Origin: Tatumella ptyseos ATCC 33301
GTDB taxonomy: Bacteria; Pseudomonadota; Gammaproteobacteria; Enterobacterales; Enterobacteriaceae
Direction: 5' to 3'
Assembly (NCBI RefSeq): GCF_000735525.1
Contig: NZ_JMPR01000038.1
Coordinates: 124,001-188,000 of the forward strand
Length of the DNA: 64,000 nt
A program made the position numbers and the translations under genes. The notes beneath the pieces were generated by a model. It had not been told where the DNA came from and did not search any database. It was given only the letters and a program-made list of their open reading frames with translations. This document shows, one piece after another, positions 1 through 9,411 of the stretch; positions within the stretch are counted from its first letter, which is position 1; the number at the start of each line of letters is the position of its first letter.

Positions 1-249
1 GCCCCTGCGTCGCGGTTTTATTTTGTCCAGGGTCATAAATCATTCGGTTATTATTTTTAACTAATTCTTTCAGGTCATGGTTACCCGGCGAGCGCCAGTC
101 CCGGCGCTTTCTCTGCCGCGACTGACTGGCGGTTCAGGCCCTGACGGCCTGTTTCACTGGCAATCAGGGATAATTCAGGTATCATCCCGCGCTTAAATTG
201 TGGCAAGCCAGCCTGGCTGGTTTTGCTTATCTGCTCTCATTTCAACTGA

Positions 250-1374
250 GTGACTAAAATGACGCAAACATGCGCGCAACAGGCGCTGGTTACGCTTTCT
301 GGCATCAGTAAAGCCTTTGACGGGAAGTCAGTGGTTGCTGACTTCGACCTCACCATCGGACATGGCGAGTTTGTGACCCTGCTGGGACCTTCCGGGTGCG
401 GTAAAACCACCATTCTGCGCCTGATTGCCGGACTGGAAAACACCGATCAGGGGCAGGTCACACTGGACGGTCAGGATATTACTCATCTGCCCGCCGAAAA
501 ACGTCATATCAATACCGTATTTCAGAGCTATGCTCTGTTTCCGCACATGAACGTTTTTGATAACGTGGCGTTCGGATTACGGATGCAGAAAACCCCCGCC
601 GCTGAAATTAAACAGCGCGTCAATGAAGCTCTGACGATGGTGCGCTTACAGGAATTTGCCGACCGTAAACCCTCACAACTCTCCGGGGGCCAGCAACAAC
701 GCGTAGCGATTGCCCGGGCCGTGGTTAACCGGCCTAAGGTCCTGTTACTGGATGAATCCCTGTCGGCTCTCGATTACAAATTACGTAAGCAGATGCAGAA
801 CGAGCTGAAAGCATTGCAGCGTAAACTGGGTATTACCTTTATTTTCGTCACCCATGACCAGGAAGAAGCCCTGACCATGTCGGACCGTATTGTGGTTCTC
901 AGGGACGGAAAGATTGAGCAGGATGGCTCACCTCGCGCTATCTATGAAGAACCCGCTAACCTGTTTGTTGCCCGTTTTATCGGAGAGATTAACCTGTTCG
1001 ATGGCCGGGTCATCCGAACCGGGGCGGACGGGGCCACTCAGGTTGAAATCAGCGGATGCGAATATCAGGTACATTGTCCGTTCCCGGTCAGCGAAGGAGA
1101 CCGTGTCAATGTGCTGCTGCGCCCGGAAGATTTGCGTATCGACGAAGTGCAAAATGCAGGCAGTGCCCAGGGCCTGACCGGATATATCCGCGAACGGAAC
1201 TATAAAGGCAGTACGCTTGAATCGGTGGTTGAACTGGATAATGGTCAGAGCATTACCGTGAGTGAATTCTTCAACGAAGATGATCCTGATTTCGATTATC
1301 TGCTCAATCAAAAAGTGACCGTAAGCTGGGTCAATCACTGGGAGGTTGTATTGCCCTATGAAGCTGATGCGTAA
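250..1374 (+). CDS. potA: Spermidine/putrescine ABC transporter ATPase PotA
   Basis: Cytoplasmic ATPase that powers polyamine import through PotB and PotC. The protein (374 aa) aligns by eye with E. coli PotA. It has a Walker [10 protein letters not shown] near residues 46-54, the ABC signature LSGGQQQR near 144, a Walker B ending in [11 protein letters not shown], and a C-terminal TOBE-type regulatory part (about 250-374). The start is GTG at 250 or ATG at 259; both fit. It overlaps potB by 17 bases, so the two are translationally coupled. The upstream 249 bases hold the promoter region, but I cannot fix a convincing -35/-10 pair there. Confidence 0.96.
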   Translation: MTKMTQTCAQQALVTLSGISKAFDGKSVVADFDLTIGHGEFVTLLGPSGCGKTTILRLIAGLENTDQGQVTLDGQDITHLPAEKRHINTVFQSYALFPHMNVFDNVAFGLRMQKTPAAEIKQRVNEALTMVRLQEFADRKPSQLSGGQQQRVAIARAVVNRPKVLLLDESLSALDYKLRKQMQNELKALQRKLGITFIFVTHDQEEALTMSDRIVVLRDGKIEQDGSPRAIYEEPANLFVARFIGEINLFDGRVIRTGADGATQVEISGCEYQVHCPFPVSEGDRVNVLLRPEDLRIDEVQNAGSAQGLTGYIRERNYKGSTLESVVELDNGQSITVSEFFNEDDPDFDYLLNQKVTVSWVNHWEVVLPYEADA

Positions 1375-2224
1375 TCGCTTTCAGACTGTTGTTGTTGCAG
1401 TGATCACCGGCTGGCTGGTGCTGTTTGTGCTGGCCCCGAACCTGATGATACTGCTGGCCAGTTTTCTGACCCGGGACGACAATAATTTCATCCGCATGGT
1501 ATTTACGCTGAGTAACTATCGTCGGCTGGCGGATCCGCTGTACATTGATGTACTGGTGCATTCCCTGAATATGGCCTTTATTGCGACGGCCTGCTGTCTG
1601 CTACTGGGGTATCCGTTTGCCTGGTGCCTGAGCAGTCTGCCGGTACGCTGGCGTCCGCTAATGCTGTTTTTACTGATCCTGCCGTTCTGGACTAACTCGC
1701 TGATCCGTATCTATGCACTGAAAATTTTCCTGAGTGTCCGCGGATTACTCAATAGCTTCCTGCTTTGGGCCGGGGCTATCGACCAGCCGTTACGGATTAT
1801 GTATACCCCCGAAGCGGTGATCCTGGGGTTGGTCTATATCCTGTTGCCTTTTATGGTGATGCCGCTCTACTCCAGTCTGGAAAAGCTGGATAAGCCTTGT
1901 CTGGAGGCTGCACGGGACCTGGGGGCTGGCAGGGTGCAGACTTTTATGCGGATAATTCTGCCCTTGACGATGCCGGGCGTGATTGCCGGGTGCCTGCTGG
2001 TGTTTATCCCTTCGATGGGGATGTTTTATGTGTCCGATTTGATGGGGGGGGCCAGAAACCTGCTGATCGGTAATGTCATTAAAACCCAGTTCTTATCGCT
2101 CAGGGACTGGCCTGCCGGGTCTGCCACCAGCATTATTATGACGGTTCTGATGGGGCTGATGTTACTTCTGTACTGGCGCTCCGCGAAGGCGATGAACAAA
2201 AAAATCATCGGTATTGACCGTTAA
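1358..2224 (+). CDS. potB: Spermidine/putrescine permease PotB
   Basis: Inner-membrane permease subunit that forms the polyamine channel with PotC. The 288 aa protein has about six hydrophobic segments and the permease EAA loop ([15 protein letters not shown]) that docks onto PotA. I chose ATG 1358, preceded by GGAGGT at 1341-1346, over an upstream in-frame start at 1346, because the protein then begins like the E. coli family (short basic N-terminus, then the first membrane helix). It ends 17 bases before a strong intrinsic terminator, whereas in E. coli potB runs directly into potC. Confidence 0.95.
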   Translation: MKLMRNRFQTVVVAVITGWLVLFVLAPNLMILLASFLTRDDNNFIRMVFTLSNYRRLADPLYIDVLVHSLNMAFIATACCLLLGYPFAWCLSSLPVRWRPLMLFLLILPFWTNSLIRIYALKIFLSVRGLLNSFLLWAGAIDQPLRIMYTPEAVILGLVYILLPFMVMPLYSSLEKLDKPCLEAARDLGAGRVQTFMRIILPLTMPGVIAGCLLVFIPSMGMFYVSDLMGGARNLLIGNVIKTQFLSLRDWPAGSATSIIMTVLMGLMLLLYWRSAKAMNKKIIGIDR

Positions 2225-2241
2225 GTTTGCGTCACCGACAG

Positions 2242-2274
2242 GGGGAGGTCCGGAGATACCGGCCTCCCCTTTTG
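2242..2274 (+). terminator. Intrinsic terminator after potB
   Basis: GGGGAGG (2242-2248) pairs with CCTCCCC (2263-2269), and an inner CCGG/CCGG stem closes an AGATA loop. TTTT and a T-rich stretch follow. It lies 17 bases after the potB stop on the same strand, so it should end most potAB transcripts before potC. Confidence 0.85.
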
Positions 2275-2624
2275 TTTCTCTGCGTCTGGCTGGCGGCTGT
2301 CTTAACCGCCTGTGCCCGATGCAGATTACGCAGATGTACAACACCTGCCGCGTAAAATCGCGTCGGAGGTGTGTGGCAGGCAACAGCCCCCCGGGATGCC
2401 GGGTTAACCGTGTGTCTTCAGGCCTGTTTCATCACTTAAGTGCCTCAGCTAATCGTGCTTTAGGATAAAATCGTGTAGAATGCGCGGCCTTATCAACTAA
2501 CAGATGAATATACGCACTGTATCGAGGCAGGTGAGGCAAATACACGAGTGGTCAAAAATAACCTAACTTCGGGGCTTTTCCCCCGCCATCTCCCGACTGA
2601 AAAAGTCTTACGCAGGGGCTTCTT
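2275..2624 (+). promoter_or_regulatory. potC upstream region with possible promoter and leader peptide
   Basis: About 350 bases between the potB terminator and potC, where E. coli has essentially none. Two overlapping -10-like hexamers, TAAAAT (2466-2471) and TAGAAT (2476-2481), are followed by a GC-rich discriminator, but I see no good -35. Downstream is a 20-codon open frame (ATG 2504 to TAA 2566), then two small hairpins: GGGG-CTTTT-CCCC near 2571-2584 and GACT-GAAAA-AGTC near 2595-2607. The potC ribosome site AGGGG is at 2614-2618. Promoter and leader functions are inferred. Confidence 0.4.
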
Positions 2625-3395
2625 ATGCTAATGCGCTGGATCCGTAACGGCTTTATGTCGATCATTTACGCCTGGTTTTATATCCCGATTGCCATCCTGG
2701 TCATCAATTCATTTAATCAGTCGCGATTTGGTATTAACTGGCAGGGTTGGACAACGCACTGGTACAACGTGCTGCTGAATAACTACAGTCTGTTGCAGGC
2801 CGCCAGGCACTCATTGCTGCTTGGGGTCACCTCCGCAACCTGTGCAACCTTGCTGGGCAGTATGACCGCCGTCGCGCTATACCATTACCGGTTCCGGGGA
2901 AAGCCCCTGGTTAACGGCATGCTGTTTGTCGTGATGATGTCACCGGACATTGTGATGGCCATCTCCCTGCTGGTGTTGTTTATGCTACTGGGGATTTCAC
3001 TCGGTTTCTGGACCCTGCTGATTGCACATATTACTTTTTGTCTGCCGTTTGTAGTGATCACCGTCTTTTCGCGGCTGCAGGGCTTTGATATTCGTATGCT
3101 GGAAGCTGCCAAAGATCTGGGCGCTAATGAACTGACGACCCTGCGCCGGATTATTTTTCCGCTGGCACTTCCGGCAATTGCGGCGGGCTGGCTGCTGAGC
3201 TTCACTCTGTCGATGGACGATGTCGTGGTGTCCTCCTTTGTGACCGGGCCGACGTTTGAGATCCTGCCGTTGAAGATCTATTCGATGGTGAAAGTGGGCG
3301 TTTCTCCGGAAGTGAATGCACTGGCGACCTTACTGCTTTGCCTGTCGCTGATTCTGGTGGCCTGCAGCCAATGGCTGACACGTGATAAACATTAA
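2625..3395 (+). CDS. potC: Spermidine/putrescine permease PotC
   Basis: Second inner-membrane permease of the polyamine importer, 256 aa. It aligns along its length with E. coli PotC, including the FGINWQG segment near the N-terminus and the EAA loop LEAAKDLGANELTTL. ATG 2625 is preferred because AGGGG ends six bases upstream; ATG 2631 is also possible and gives a start closer to the E. coli protein. potD follows after 18 bases, so potCD form one unit, but a terminator separates them from potAB. Confidence 0.95.
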   Translation: MLMRWIRNGFMSIIYAWFYIPIAILVINSFNQSRFGINWQGWTTHWYNVLLNNYSLLQAARHSLLLGVTSATCATLLGSMTAVALYHYRFRGKPLVNGMLFVVMMSPDIVMAISLLVLFMLLGISLGFWTLLIAHITFCLPFVVITVFSRLQGFDIRMLEAAKDLGANELTTLRRIIFPLALPAIAAGWLLSFTLSMDDVVVSSFVTGPTFEILPLKIYSMVKVGVSPEVNALATLLLCLSLILVACSQWLTRDKH

Positions 3396-3413
3396 AAGTT
3401 ACCGAGGATAAGA

Positions 3414-4457
3414 ATGAAAAAGCTATCACTTTTACTGGTTGCTCTGACCGCAGCATTCACCCTGTCAGCTGCACGGGCCGATGACAGTAAAACGCTCTAC
3501 TTTTATAACTGGACCGAATATGTACCGGACGGACTGCTGGAGCAGTTCACCAAAGAAACCGGCATTAAAGTGGTTTATTCGACCTATGAGTCGAACGAGA
3601 GCATGTATGCAAAACTGAAGACCTGGAAAGACGGCGCTTATGACCTGGTCGTTCCTTCGTCTTACTACGTGGCGAAAATGCGTAAAGAAGGCATGCTGGC
3701 GAAGATCGATAAATCGCAGCTATCCAACTTTAAAAATCTGGACCCGGCGCTGCTGAATAAATCTTTCGACCCGAACAATGAATACTCTGTGCCCTACATC
3801 TGGGGTGCGACGGCTATCGGCGTCAATACCAGTGCGATTGACCCGAAAACTGTCACCAGCTGGGCTGATCTGTGGAAACCGCAATACCGTCAGAGCATTC
3901 TGCTGACCGATGACGCTCGTGAAGTATTCCAGATAGCCCTGCGTAAACTGGGTTACTCCGGGAATACCCGTGACCCGAAACAGATTGAAGAGGCCTATCA
4001 GCAACTGCGCCTGTTAATGCCAAATGTGCTGGCCTTTAACTCAGATAACCCGGGCAACCCGTTTATGGAAGGGGAAGTTAACCTGGGAATGATCTGGAAT
4101 GGTTCCGCTTATGTGGCCCGTCAGGCGGGAACACCGCTGCAGTTTATCTGGCCGAAAGAAGGCGGGATTTTCTGGATGGATAACCTGGCGATCCCGGCCA
4201 ATGCCAAAAATAAAGCCGGTGCGCTGAAACTGATCAACTTCCTGCTCCGTCCGGATATTGCGGCAAAAGTGGCGAAGACTATCGGTTACCCGACCCCGAA
4301 CCTGGCGGCACGTAAACTGTTGCCAGCAGATGTTGCGAATGACCCGTCACTGTATCCGCCAGCCAGCGTATTACAGAACGGCGAATGGCAGGATGATGTC
4401 GGTGATGCCAGCCGGCTCTATGAAACCCTGTTCCAGAAACTGAAAGCAGGCGAATAA
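3414..4457 (+). CDS. potD: Spermidine/putrescine-binding protein PotD
   Basis: Periplasmic solute-binding protein that delivers spermidine and putrescine to PotBC. The 347 aa protein begins with a Sec signal peptide (MKKLSLLLVALTAAF, likely cut after ARA at about residue 22). The mature part reads like E. coli PotD from TLYFYNWTEYVP onward. Aromatic and acidic residues of the binding pocket region (for example YESNE, and the WNGSAYVARQAGTP stretch) are kept. GAGGA lies just upstream of the ATG. An intrinsic terminator follows directly. Confidence 0.97.
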   Translation: MKKLSLLLVALTAAFTLSAARADDSKTLYFYNWTEYVPDGLLEQFTKETGIKVVYSTYESNESMYAKLKTWKDGAYDLVVPSSYYVAKMRKEGMLAKIDKSQLSNFKNLDPALLNKSFDPNNEYSVPYIWGATAIGVNTSAIDPKTVTSWADLWKPQYRQSILLTDDAREVFQIALRKLGYSGNTRDPKQIEEAYQQLRLLMPNVLAFNSDNPGNPFMEGEVNLGMIWNGSAYVARQAGTPLQFIWPKEGGIFWMDNLAIPANAKNKAGALKLINFLLRPDIAAKVAKTIGYPTPNLAARKLLPADVANDPSLYPPASVLQNGEWQDDVGDASRLYETLFQKLKAGE

Positions 4458-4462
4458 CCTGA

Positions 4463-4491
4463 AACCCCGCCACCTGTTGCGGGGTTTTTTA
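4463..4491 (+). terminator. Intrinsic terminator after potD
   Basis: AACCCCGC (4463-4470) pairs with GCGGGGTT (4479-4486) around an 8-base loop, followed by a T run to 4490. It closes the potCD transcript. Confidence 0.9.
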
Positions 4492-4660
4492 TTAGTGAGA
4501 CTGCAGAGCCGCCCGAAGGTTCATCGCCCTGCCCATCATCGTCCCGATGTTATCTCAACAAACAGCGATTCAGCGGAGACTGGTTTTGTCTTTTCCAGCA
4601 GGGCTGTGATGGTTGGCCGTAACGCCGGTGGCTGAGGGGGATTGTGACGCTGCCATAAAA

Positions 4661-4706
4661 AACTGCACCTTACTCAGCGGGATATCCGGCTTTTGGGATG
4701 CAGTTC
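4661..4706. repeat. 45-bp palindromic-ended repeat, copy 1 (IS-end-like)
   Basis: Ends are AACTGCA and TGCAGTT in inverted orientation. The interior resembles a second copy at 14221-14267; the two share most bases over about 45 positions. The right half resembles, from memory, terminal repeats of IS3-family (IS150 group) elements. It is too short to encode anything. It may be an internally deleted IS or a small palindromic repeat. It lies in the 285-base gap between the potD terminator and cobB, which otherwise shows nothing clear. Confidence 0.4.
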
Positions 4707-4743
4707 ATATTACCGGACTGCATATATGCGGTAAGTTGCCAGG

Positions 4744-5580
4744 TTAGCGTTTCAGAGACCGGATTAAACCGCTGATAAACTCCGGTACCAGTTCACTGGC
4801 CGAGCCGTAATGGCGCTCGGCAAACTCAGAAGTCACCTGGCTGGGAACCAGATTCAGTTCAACCGTATGCGCCCCCTGCAAACGGGCTTCGTGAACAAAG
4901 CCTGCCGCCGGGTAGACATGGCCGGATGTTCCGATGGCGATGAACAATGTGGCTTCCCGGAGTGCCTGATAGATGCGATCCATCTCCAGCGGCATCTCAC
5001 CAAACCAGACAATATGCGGGCGCAGCACTGAAGGAAACTGACAGCAGGTACAGCGGTCATTATCACTGATATCACCCGGCCACGGGATCACCTGGTCCGT
5101 ATTCTCACAGCGTACTTTCAGCAACTCGCCATGCATATGGATAATTCGCTGACTCCCCGCCCTTTCGTGCAGGTTATCGATGTTCTGGGTCACCAGTAAC
5201 AGGTTATCCCCCAGCAGCGATTCCAGTTCTGCCAGTGCATAATGTGCAGCATTGGGGGCAATTTCTGCGGAGGCTAACTGCTGACGCCGCTGATTATAGA
5301 ACTGTTGTACCCGTTGTGGATCACGCTGAAATCCCTCTGGCGTCGCCACATCATCGACTTTATGCTCTTCCCACAGTCCGTCTTCGGCCCGAAATGTACG
5401 TATTCCGGATTCTGCCGAAATCCCGGCACCGGTCAGTATCACCACTTTCGGCTGGCGGGTCATCGCCAGACGCTGTTCATGACGATCAGATTCGAAAATA
5501 GACTGTCGTACCCGTAAATGTCTCTTACGTTTCTGTTTACGAAAACGACTGATCCGGACGCGGCGTCGCGGTGTTCGCAT
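4744..5580 (-). CDS. cobB: NAD-dependent protein deacylase CobB (sirtuin)
   Basis: Cytoplasmic sirtuin that removes acetyl and other acyl groups from lysines using NAD+. The 278 aa length matches the long form of E. coli CobB, with an arginine-rich N-terminal extension (residues 1-38). NAD-binding [14 protein letters not shown] is at about 51-64, [12 protein letters not shown] at about 131-142, and the catalytic histidine lies in HMHGE. Cysteines around CENTDQ and CTCCQFP form the zinc site. An internal ATG at 5463 (residue 40) would give the short form. It stands alone; nagK, its usual E. coli neighbour, is missing. Confidence 0.94.
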   Translation of the reverse strand: MRTPRRRVRISRFRKQKRKRHLRVRQSIFESDRHEQRLAMTRQPKVVILTGAGISAESGIRTFRAEDGLWEEHKVDDVATPEGFQRDPQRVQQFYNQRRQQLASAEIAPNAAHYALAELESLLGDNLLLVTQNIDNLHERAGSQRIIHMHGELLKVRCENTDQVIPWPGDISDNDRCTCCQFPSVLRPHIVWFGEMPLEMDRIYQALREATLFIAIGTSGHVYPAAGFVHEARLQGAHTVELNLVPSQVTSEFAERHYGSASELVPEFISGLIRSLKR

Positions 5581-5980
5581 ATCAATTCCTCTGCTGCATA
5601 TCTTCTTAAAATTGCAGACGCTGAAGCCACAGAGTGTCTTTATTTAACTCTGTCACTGATGAGCACCTGCAGAACACTGGCAGGCCATACGGCAACCAGT
5701 GCCGGATAAGAATAACAGTTTTCGGCAAAGGCCTAAACCTTTCCCCGTCGGTGGCTTTTGTCACGCAAGGTACTACGGATTGCCATGATATTCTGCAAAA
5801 TGCTGGCGAGAGGCCCCTGCGGGGCAGACAGAATGACCGCAGGGATATTGGCTGAACCACAGGCAGTGGCGGTTCAGATCAATCAGGCGATCGGGTCTGT
5901 GAATAAAACAAGGCGTCCGTTCAGGAACAGTGAAGAATGACGCTCATCATCCCTGCCGGTGAAACCGGCAGGGATGAATG
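5581..5980. other. Gene-free gap between cobB and lolE
   Basis: E. coli carries nagK here. No frame resembles an N-acetylglucosamine kinase and no ORF looks real. The gap should contain the cobB promoter (minus strand), but I could not fix it. A small GCCCC/GGGGC hairpin lies near 5813-5826 and a perfect 13-bp inverted repeat at its right end. Confidence 0.5.
5948..5976 (-). terminator. Perfect 13-bp hairpin after lolE
   Basis: Arms 5948-5960 (CATCCCTGCCGGT) and 5964-5976 are perfect complements around a 3-base loop, five bases after the lolE stop. No T run follows on the minus strand, so it may be a weak or Rho-assisted terminator, or a 3' end stabiliser. Confidence 0.5.
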
Positions 5981-7225
5981 TTACTGACCGCTCAACACCC
6001 GGGCCGGATCAATCCGGCTGGCGCGGCGGGCCGGATACCAGCTGGCCAGCAGGGTAAGTAAAATGGCGGTCACCAATACCGACCAGACGTCAAGCCAGTG
6101 CAGTTCCGAAGGCAGGAAATCGATAAAGTAAATATCTCCGGACAGGAAGTGATGACCGGTCACCTTTTCCAGTGCGCGGATTATCGCGGTCAGATTCAGC
6201 GCCCCGAACACCCCGACGATGACCCCGGCAATGCTCCCGGCCAGACCTGCCAGCAAGCCATACCAGATAAATACGGCACGGATCAGGCGGTTGCCGGCCC
6301 CGAGAGTACGCAGCACCGCAATATCACTGCTCTTATCCTTCACTGCCATCACCAGCGTGGAGACAATGTTAAAACAGGCGACCCCGATCACGAGGATCAT
6401 TGCCAGATACATAATGGCGCGGATCATCTGAATATCATGGTACATATAGCCGTAAGTGCTGATCCAGTTCCGGATATAGACATAGCTATGGGTGACTTCC
6501 CCGGCAGAACGCACCAGACTGACCGCTTTAAACGGATCACTCATTTTCAGCGCAATGCCGGTGACACTGTCGCCCATTTCCAGATAACGCTGGGCATCGG
6601 CCAGCGGGACCAGCGCCAGACTGTGATCCAGCATGCCGCTCAGTTGCAGAATACCCTCGACCTGCAGGCGGATCCTTTTCGGCTGCATCAGGCGGTTCTG
6701 ACCGTCATTATTCGGGATCATTATGGTTATCCAGTCACCGGTTTTCACCGATAAGGATTTAGCGATCCCGCCACCCAGAATGATCTGTTGCTGGCCGGCA
6801 CGAAAATCTGCCCAGCGGTTATCCTGCACAAACATCGGTAACGAACTGAGCCGCTTTTCTGCCTGCGGGTCAACGCCCTTGACCGTCAGGGCCTGAAGTT
6901 TGCTGGCGCTTTCCACCAGGCCGGTAAAATTAATATAGCCTGCCGCCGCGGCAATCCCCGGGACGTGCTCAATCGGGGCGATCAGTTGCTGCCAGTTTGT
7001 AAAAGGCTGATGCACCGGCTCAATTTCACCGTGAGGTACCACGCTGAGAATTCGTTCGTTCAGCTGGCGCTCAAAACCGTTCATCGCACTGAGTCCGATG
7101 ATCAGTACCGCTACCCCCAGCGCAATGCCGACCGTGGAAATAACTGAAATCAGCGAGACCATGCCGCCGCGGCGACGGCCCCGGCTGAACCGGAATGCCA
7201 GCAGTAAAGATAACGGAAGCCGCAT
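5981..7225 (-). CDS. lolE: Lipoprotein-releasing permease subunit LolE
   Basis: Inner-membrane subunit of LolCDE, which extracts outer-membrane lipoproteins and hands them to LolA. The 414 aa length equals E. coli LolE. A first membrane helix follows [20 protein letters not shown] large periplasmic domain (about 50-265) is followed by three C-terminal membrane segments (about 270-400), and the protein ends in [20 protein letters not shown]. Its start abuts the lolD stop, giving a tightly coupled lolC-lolD-lolE operon on the minus strand. Confidence 0.97.
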   Translation of the reverse strand: MRLPLSLLLAFRFSRGRRRGGMVSLISVISTVGIALGVAVLIIGLSAMNGFERQLNERILSVVPHGEIEPVHQPFTNWQQLIAPIEHVPGIAAAAGYINFTGLVESASKLQALTVKGVDPQAEKRLSSLPMFVQDNRWADFRAGQQQIILGGGIAKSLSVKTGDWITIMIPNNDGQNRLMQPKRIRLQVEGILQLSGMLDHSLALVPLADAQRYLEMGDSVTGIALKMSDPFKAVSLVRSAGEVTHSYVYIRNWISTYGYMYHDIQMIRAIMYLAMILVIGVACFNIVSTLVMAVKDKSSDIAVLRTLGAGNRLIRAVFIWYGLLAGLAGSIAGVIVGVFGALNLTAIIRALEKVTGHHFLSGDIYFIDFLPSELHWLDVWSVLVTAILLTLLASWYPARRASRIDPARVLSGQ

Positions 7226-7929
7226 TACAACGCTCCTGTCAGAGTGACGTCCGCGGTTAATTTCCCGTCGCGCATTTCCATCTGACGACTGAGTCGTTTT
7301 GCCAGTGACAGGTCATGGGTCACCACCAGGAAGGCTGTCCCCTGCGTCTGGTTAAGCTCCCCCAGTAACTGAAAGATAGCATCGGCATTCCGCGCATCCA
7401 GGTTACCGGTCGGTTCATCCGCCATCACCAGACTCGGCCGGTTAACCAGCGCACGGGCGATGGCGACACGCTGCCGCTCCCCCCCGGAAAGCTCCGACGG
7501 ACGGTGGGCTGCACGCGCTGCAAGACCCACCGCAGCCAGCATCTCTGTGGCACGCTGTAAGGCTTCAGCGCTGCTTTTTTTGCCGATCAGTAACGGCATC
7601 GCCACGTTTTCCACCGCCGAAAAGTCAGGTAACAGATGATGGAACTGGTAAATAAAGCCCAGCTCACGGTTACGTAATTCCGCTTTCGCCGCCGCAGACA
7701 TCCGGTTCAGCGATTGACCTTTAAACAGGACTTCGCCGGAGGTCGGCGAATCCAGCCCCCCCAGCAGATGCAGCAAGGTACTTTTACCGGAACCTGAGCT
7801 GCCGACAATCGCCGTCATTTCACCAGGTTGCAGGGTGAAGGAGACTTCCTTCAGTACGTCAGTCTGTACGCTACCTTCCTGATAGCGTTTGCACAGCTGC
7901 TCACATTGCAGCAACAGCGAGTTATTCAT
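7225..7929 (-). CDS. lolD: Lipoprotein-releasing ATPase LolD
   Basis: Cytoplasmic ABC ATPase that powers LolCE. The 234 aa protein has Walker [10 protein letters not shown] near residue 43, the signature LSGGERQR, and Walker [13 protein letters not shown]. The [15 protein letters not shown] stretch and length fit LolD rather than related ABC ATPases, and the position between lolC and lolE settles it. It overlaps the lolC stop by 8 bases and touches lolE. Confidence 0.97.
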   Translation of the reverse strand: MNNSLLLQCEQLCKRYQEGSVQTDVLKEVSFTLQPGEMTAIVGSSGSGKSTLLHLLGGLDSPTSGEVLFKGQSLNRMSAAAKAELRNRELGFIYQFHHLLPDFSAVENVAMPLLIGKKSSAEALQRATEMLAAVGLAARAAHRPSELSGGERQRVAIARALVNRPSLVMADEPTGNLDARNADAIFQLLGELNQTQGTAFLVVTHDLSLAKRLSRQMEMRDGKLTADVTLTGAL

Positions 7930-9121
7930 AGCGTAAAGCCTCAGCGGGTTGCACAGCGGCAGCGCGCCATGCAGGATAAAGAGTGGCCAGCAACGACACG
8001 ATCATTGCCGTTACGGCGATAGTCACGACCTGCACCGGATTAATATCAACCGGTAATTCTGCACCGTCGAGGAACAGTCCGATGACCGGTAACAGGTGAT
8101 TCAGCTGGCTGGCCAGCAGTATCCCGCCCAGTGTTCCAAGCAGAGCACCGGCAATTCCGGCAGTGGCTCCCTGAACCATAAATACGGCGGTGATCTGACG
8201 GCGTGTCAGCCCCTGGGTCTGCAGGATGGCGACTTCTCCCTGCTTTTCCATAATCAGCAGACCGAGGGAAGTGATGATGTTAAACGCGGCGACCGCAACA
8301 ATTAAGCTCAGTAACAGCCCCATCATATTTTTTTCCATACGCACCGCCTGGAACAGATCGCCCTTGCGCTCACGCCAGTCCTTCCACTGTAAGCCATGCG
8401 CCAGCGTCTGCTGACTCAGCTGATCTACATCCAGCGGATGATCCAGCCACAGACGCCAGCCGGTGATGTTACCCACGGGATAGTGCATCACCCGCGAGGC
8501 ATCCTGCTGGTTGACCAGGATCTGATAGCTATCGACTTCGCTGTCGGCGGCATAGGTGCCTGCGACGGTAAAGATACGCTCACTGGGGATCCGTCCGACA
8601 GGGGTAAACTGACTGACGGAAGGTACCATCAGGCGCAGTCGATCACCTGGCTGAACGCCCAGCTGACTGGCCAGTTGGGCACCAAGAATAACGCGATAGG
8701 ACCCGGGTTGCAGATCATTCGCCGAGCCAGCCACCAGATAGGGGATCAGTGGATCTTTTTCCTGAGGATTGATCCCCAGCATTACCCCGACCGCGACACT
8801 GTGGGCACTCTGCAGCACCACATCCGCCGTTGTCAGCGGTGCAATCCGCGAAACACCCTGCAGATGCAGGCTATCCGCAGGCACCTTCTGCGGATTGATA
8901 CTGCCGCTGTCGCTGGTCACCAGCGCCTGGGGCATCAGCCCCAGAATATTGCCTTCAAGTTGTCGTTCAAATCCATTCATCACAGAGAGGACGGTGACTA
9001 ACGCCAGCACCCCTAAAGTGATACCAATGGCTGATAACCATGACACAAACCGACCGAAACGGTCGGATGCACGTCCGCGCATATAACGCAGACCTATAAA
9101 CAGAGCTACGGGTTGGTACAT
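7922..9121 (-). CDS. lolC: Lipoprotein-releasing permease subunit LolC
   Basis: Inner-membrane partner of LolE that also recruits LolA from the periplasm. The 399 aa protein starts [17 protein letters not shown] as in E. coli LolC, with one N-terminal helix, a periplasmic domain, and three C-terminal helices ending in [19 protein letters not shown]. It is the first gene of the lolCDE operon. The 290 bases up to mfd (transcribed the other way) must hold both promoters. Confidence 0.97.
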   Translation of the reverse strand: MYQPVALFIGLRYMRGRASDRFGRFVSWLSAIGITLGVLALVTVLSVMNGFERQLEGNILGLMPQALVTSDSGSINPQKVPADSLHLQGVSRIAPLTTADVVLQSAHSVAVGVMLGINPQEKDPLIPYLVAGSANDLQPGSYRVILGAQLASQLGVQPGDRLRLMVPSVSQFTPVGRIPSERIFTVAGTYAADSEVDSYQILVNQQDASRVMHYPVGNITGWRLWLDHPLDVDQLSQQTLAHGLQWKDWRERKGDLFQAVRMEKNMMGLLLSLIVAVAAFNIITSLGLLIMEKQGEVAILQTQGLTRRQITAVFMVQGATAGIAGALLGTLGGILLASQLNHLLPVIGLFLDGAELPVDINPVQVVTIAVTAMIVSLLATLYPAWRAAAVQPAEALRYE

Positions 9122-9411
9122 GAAATCCGTCCCGGACGGTTGCCTGAAATTCAGTATCAGGATGATAAAGGAGCCAGGCCGTTAAGGAAACCCTGCCTCC
9201 CTGTTTGGCGGGTAAAGTTATCTGATAATGCCCCTTCCGGGGGAAATTAATCTGTCATTGCCTGTTTTTTCATCATTTATGGTTAAAATTACAGCGACTT
9301 CAATCCGCTCTGCCCCCGTGAAGGCAGGAAAATGTTGTCAGGAAGATGATCCCCGCGACGTTCTGTGGAATCATAGCAGTCTGGAAAATCCGGAGAGAAT
9401 GATTAGCCCAT

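Noticed and set aside
1-249. PhoP-like or sigma-70 sites before potA.
   Set aside because: Half-site resemblances (GGTTA...) are weak and misspaced; no pair reaches a level worth annotating.
5581-5980. Remnant of nagK between cobB and lolE.
   Set aside because: No frame shows ROK-kinase motifs such as DIGGTK or the CGCGQ zinc site.
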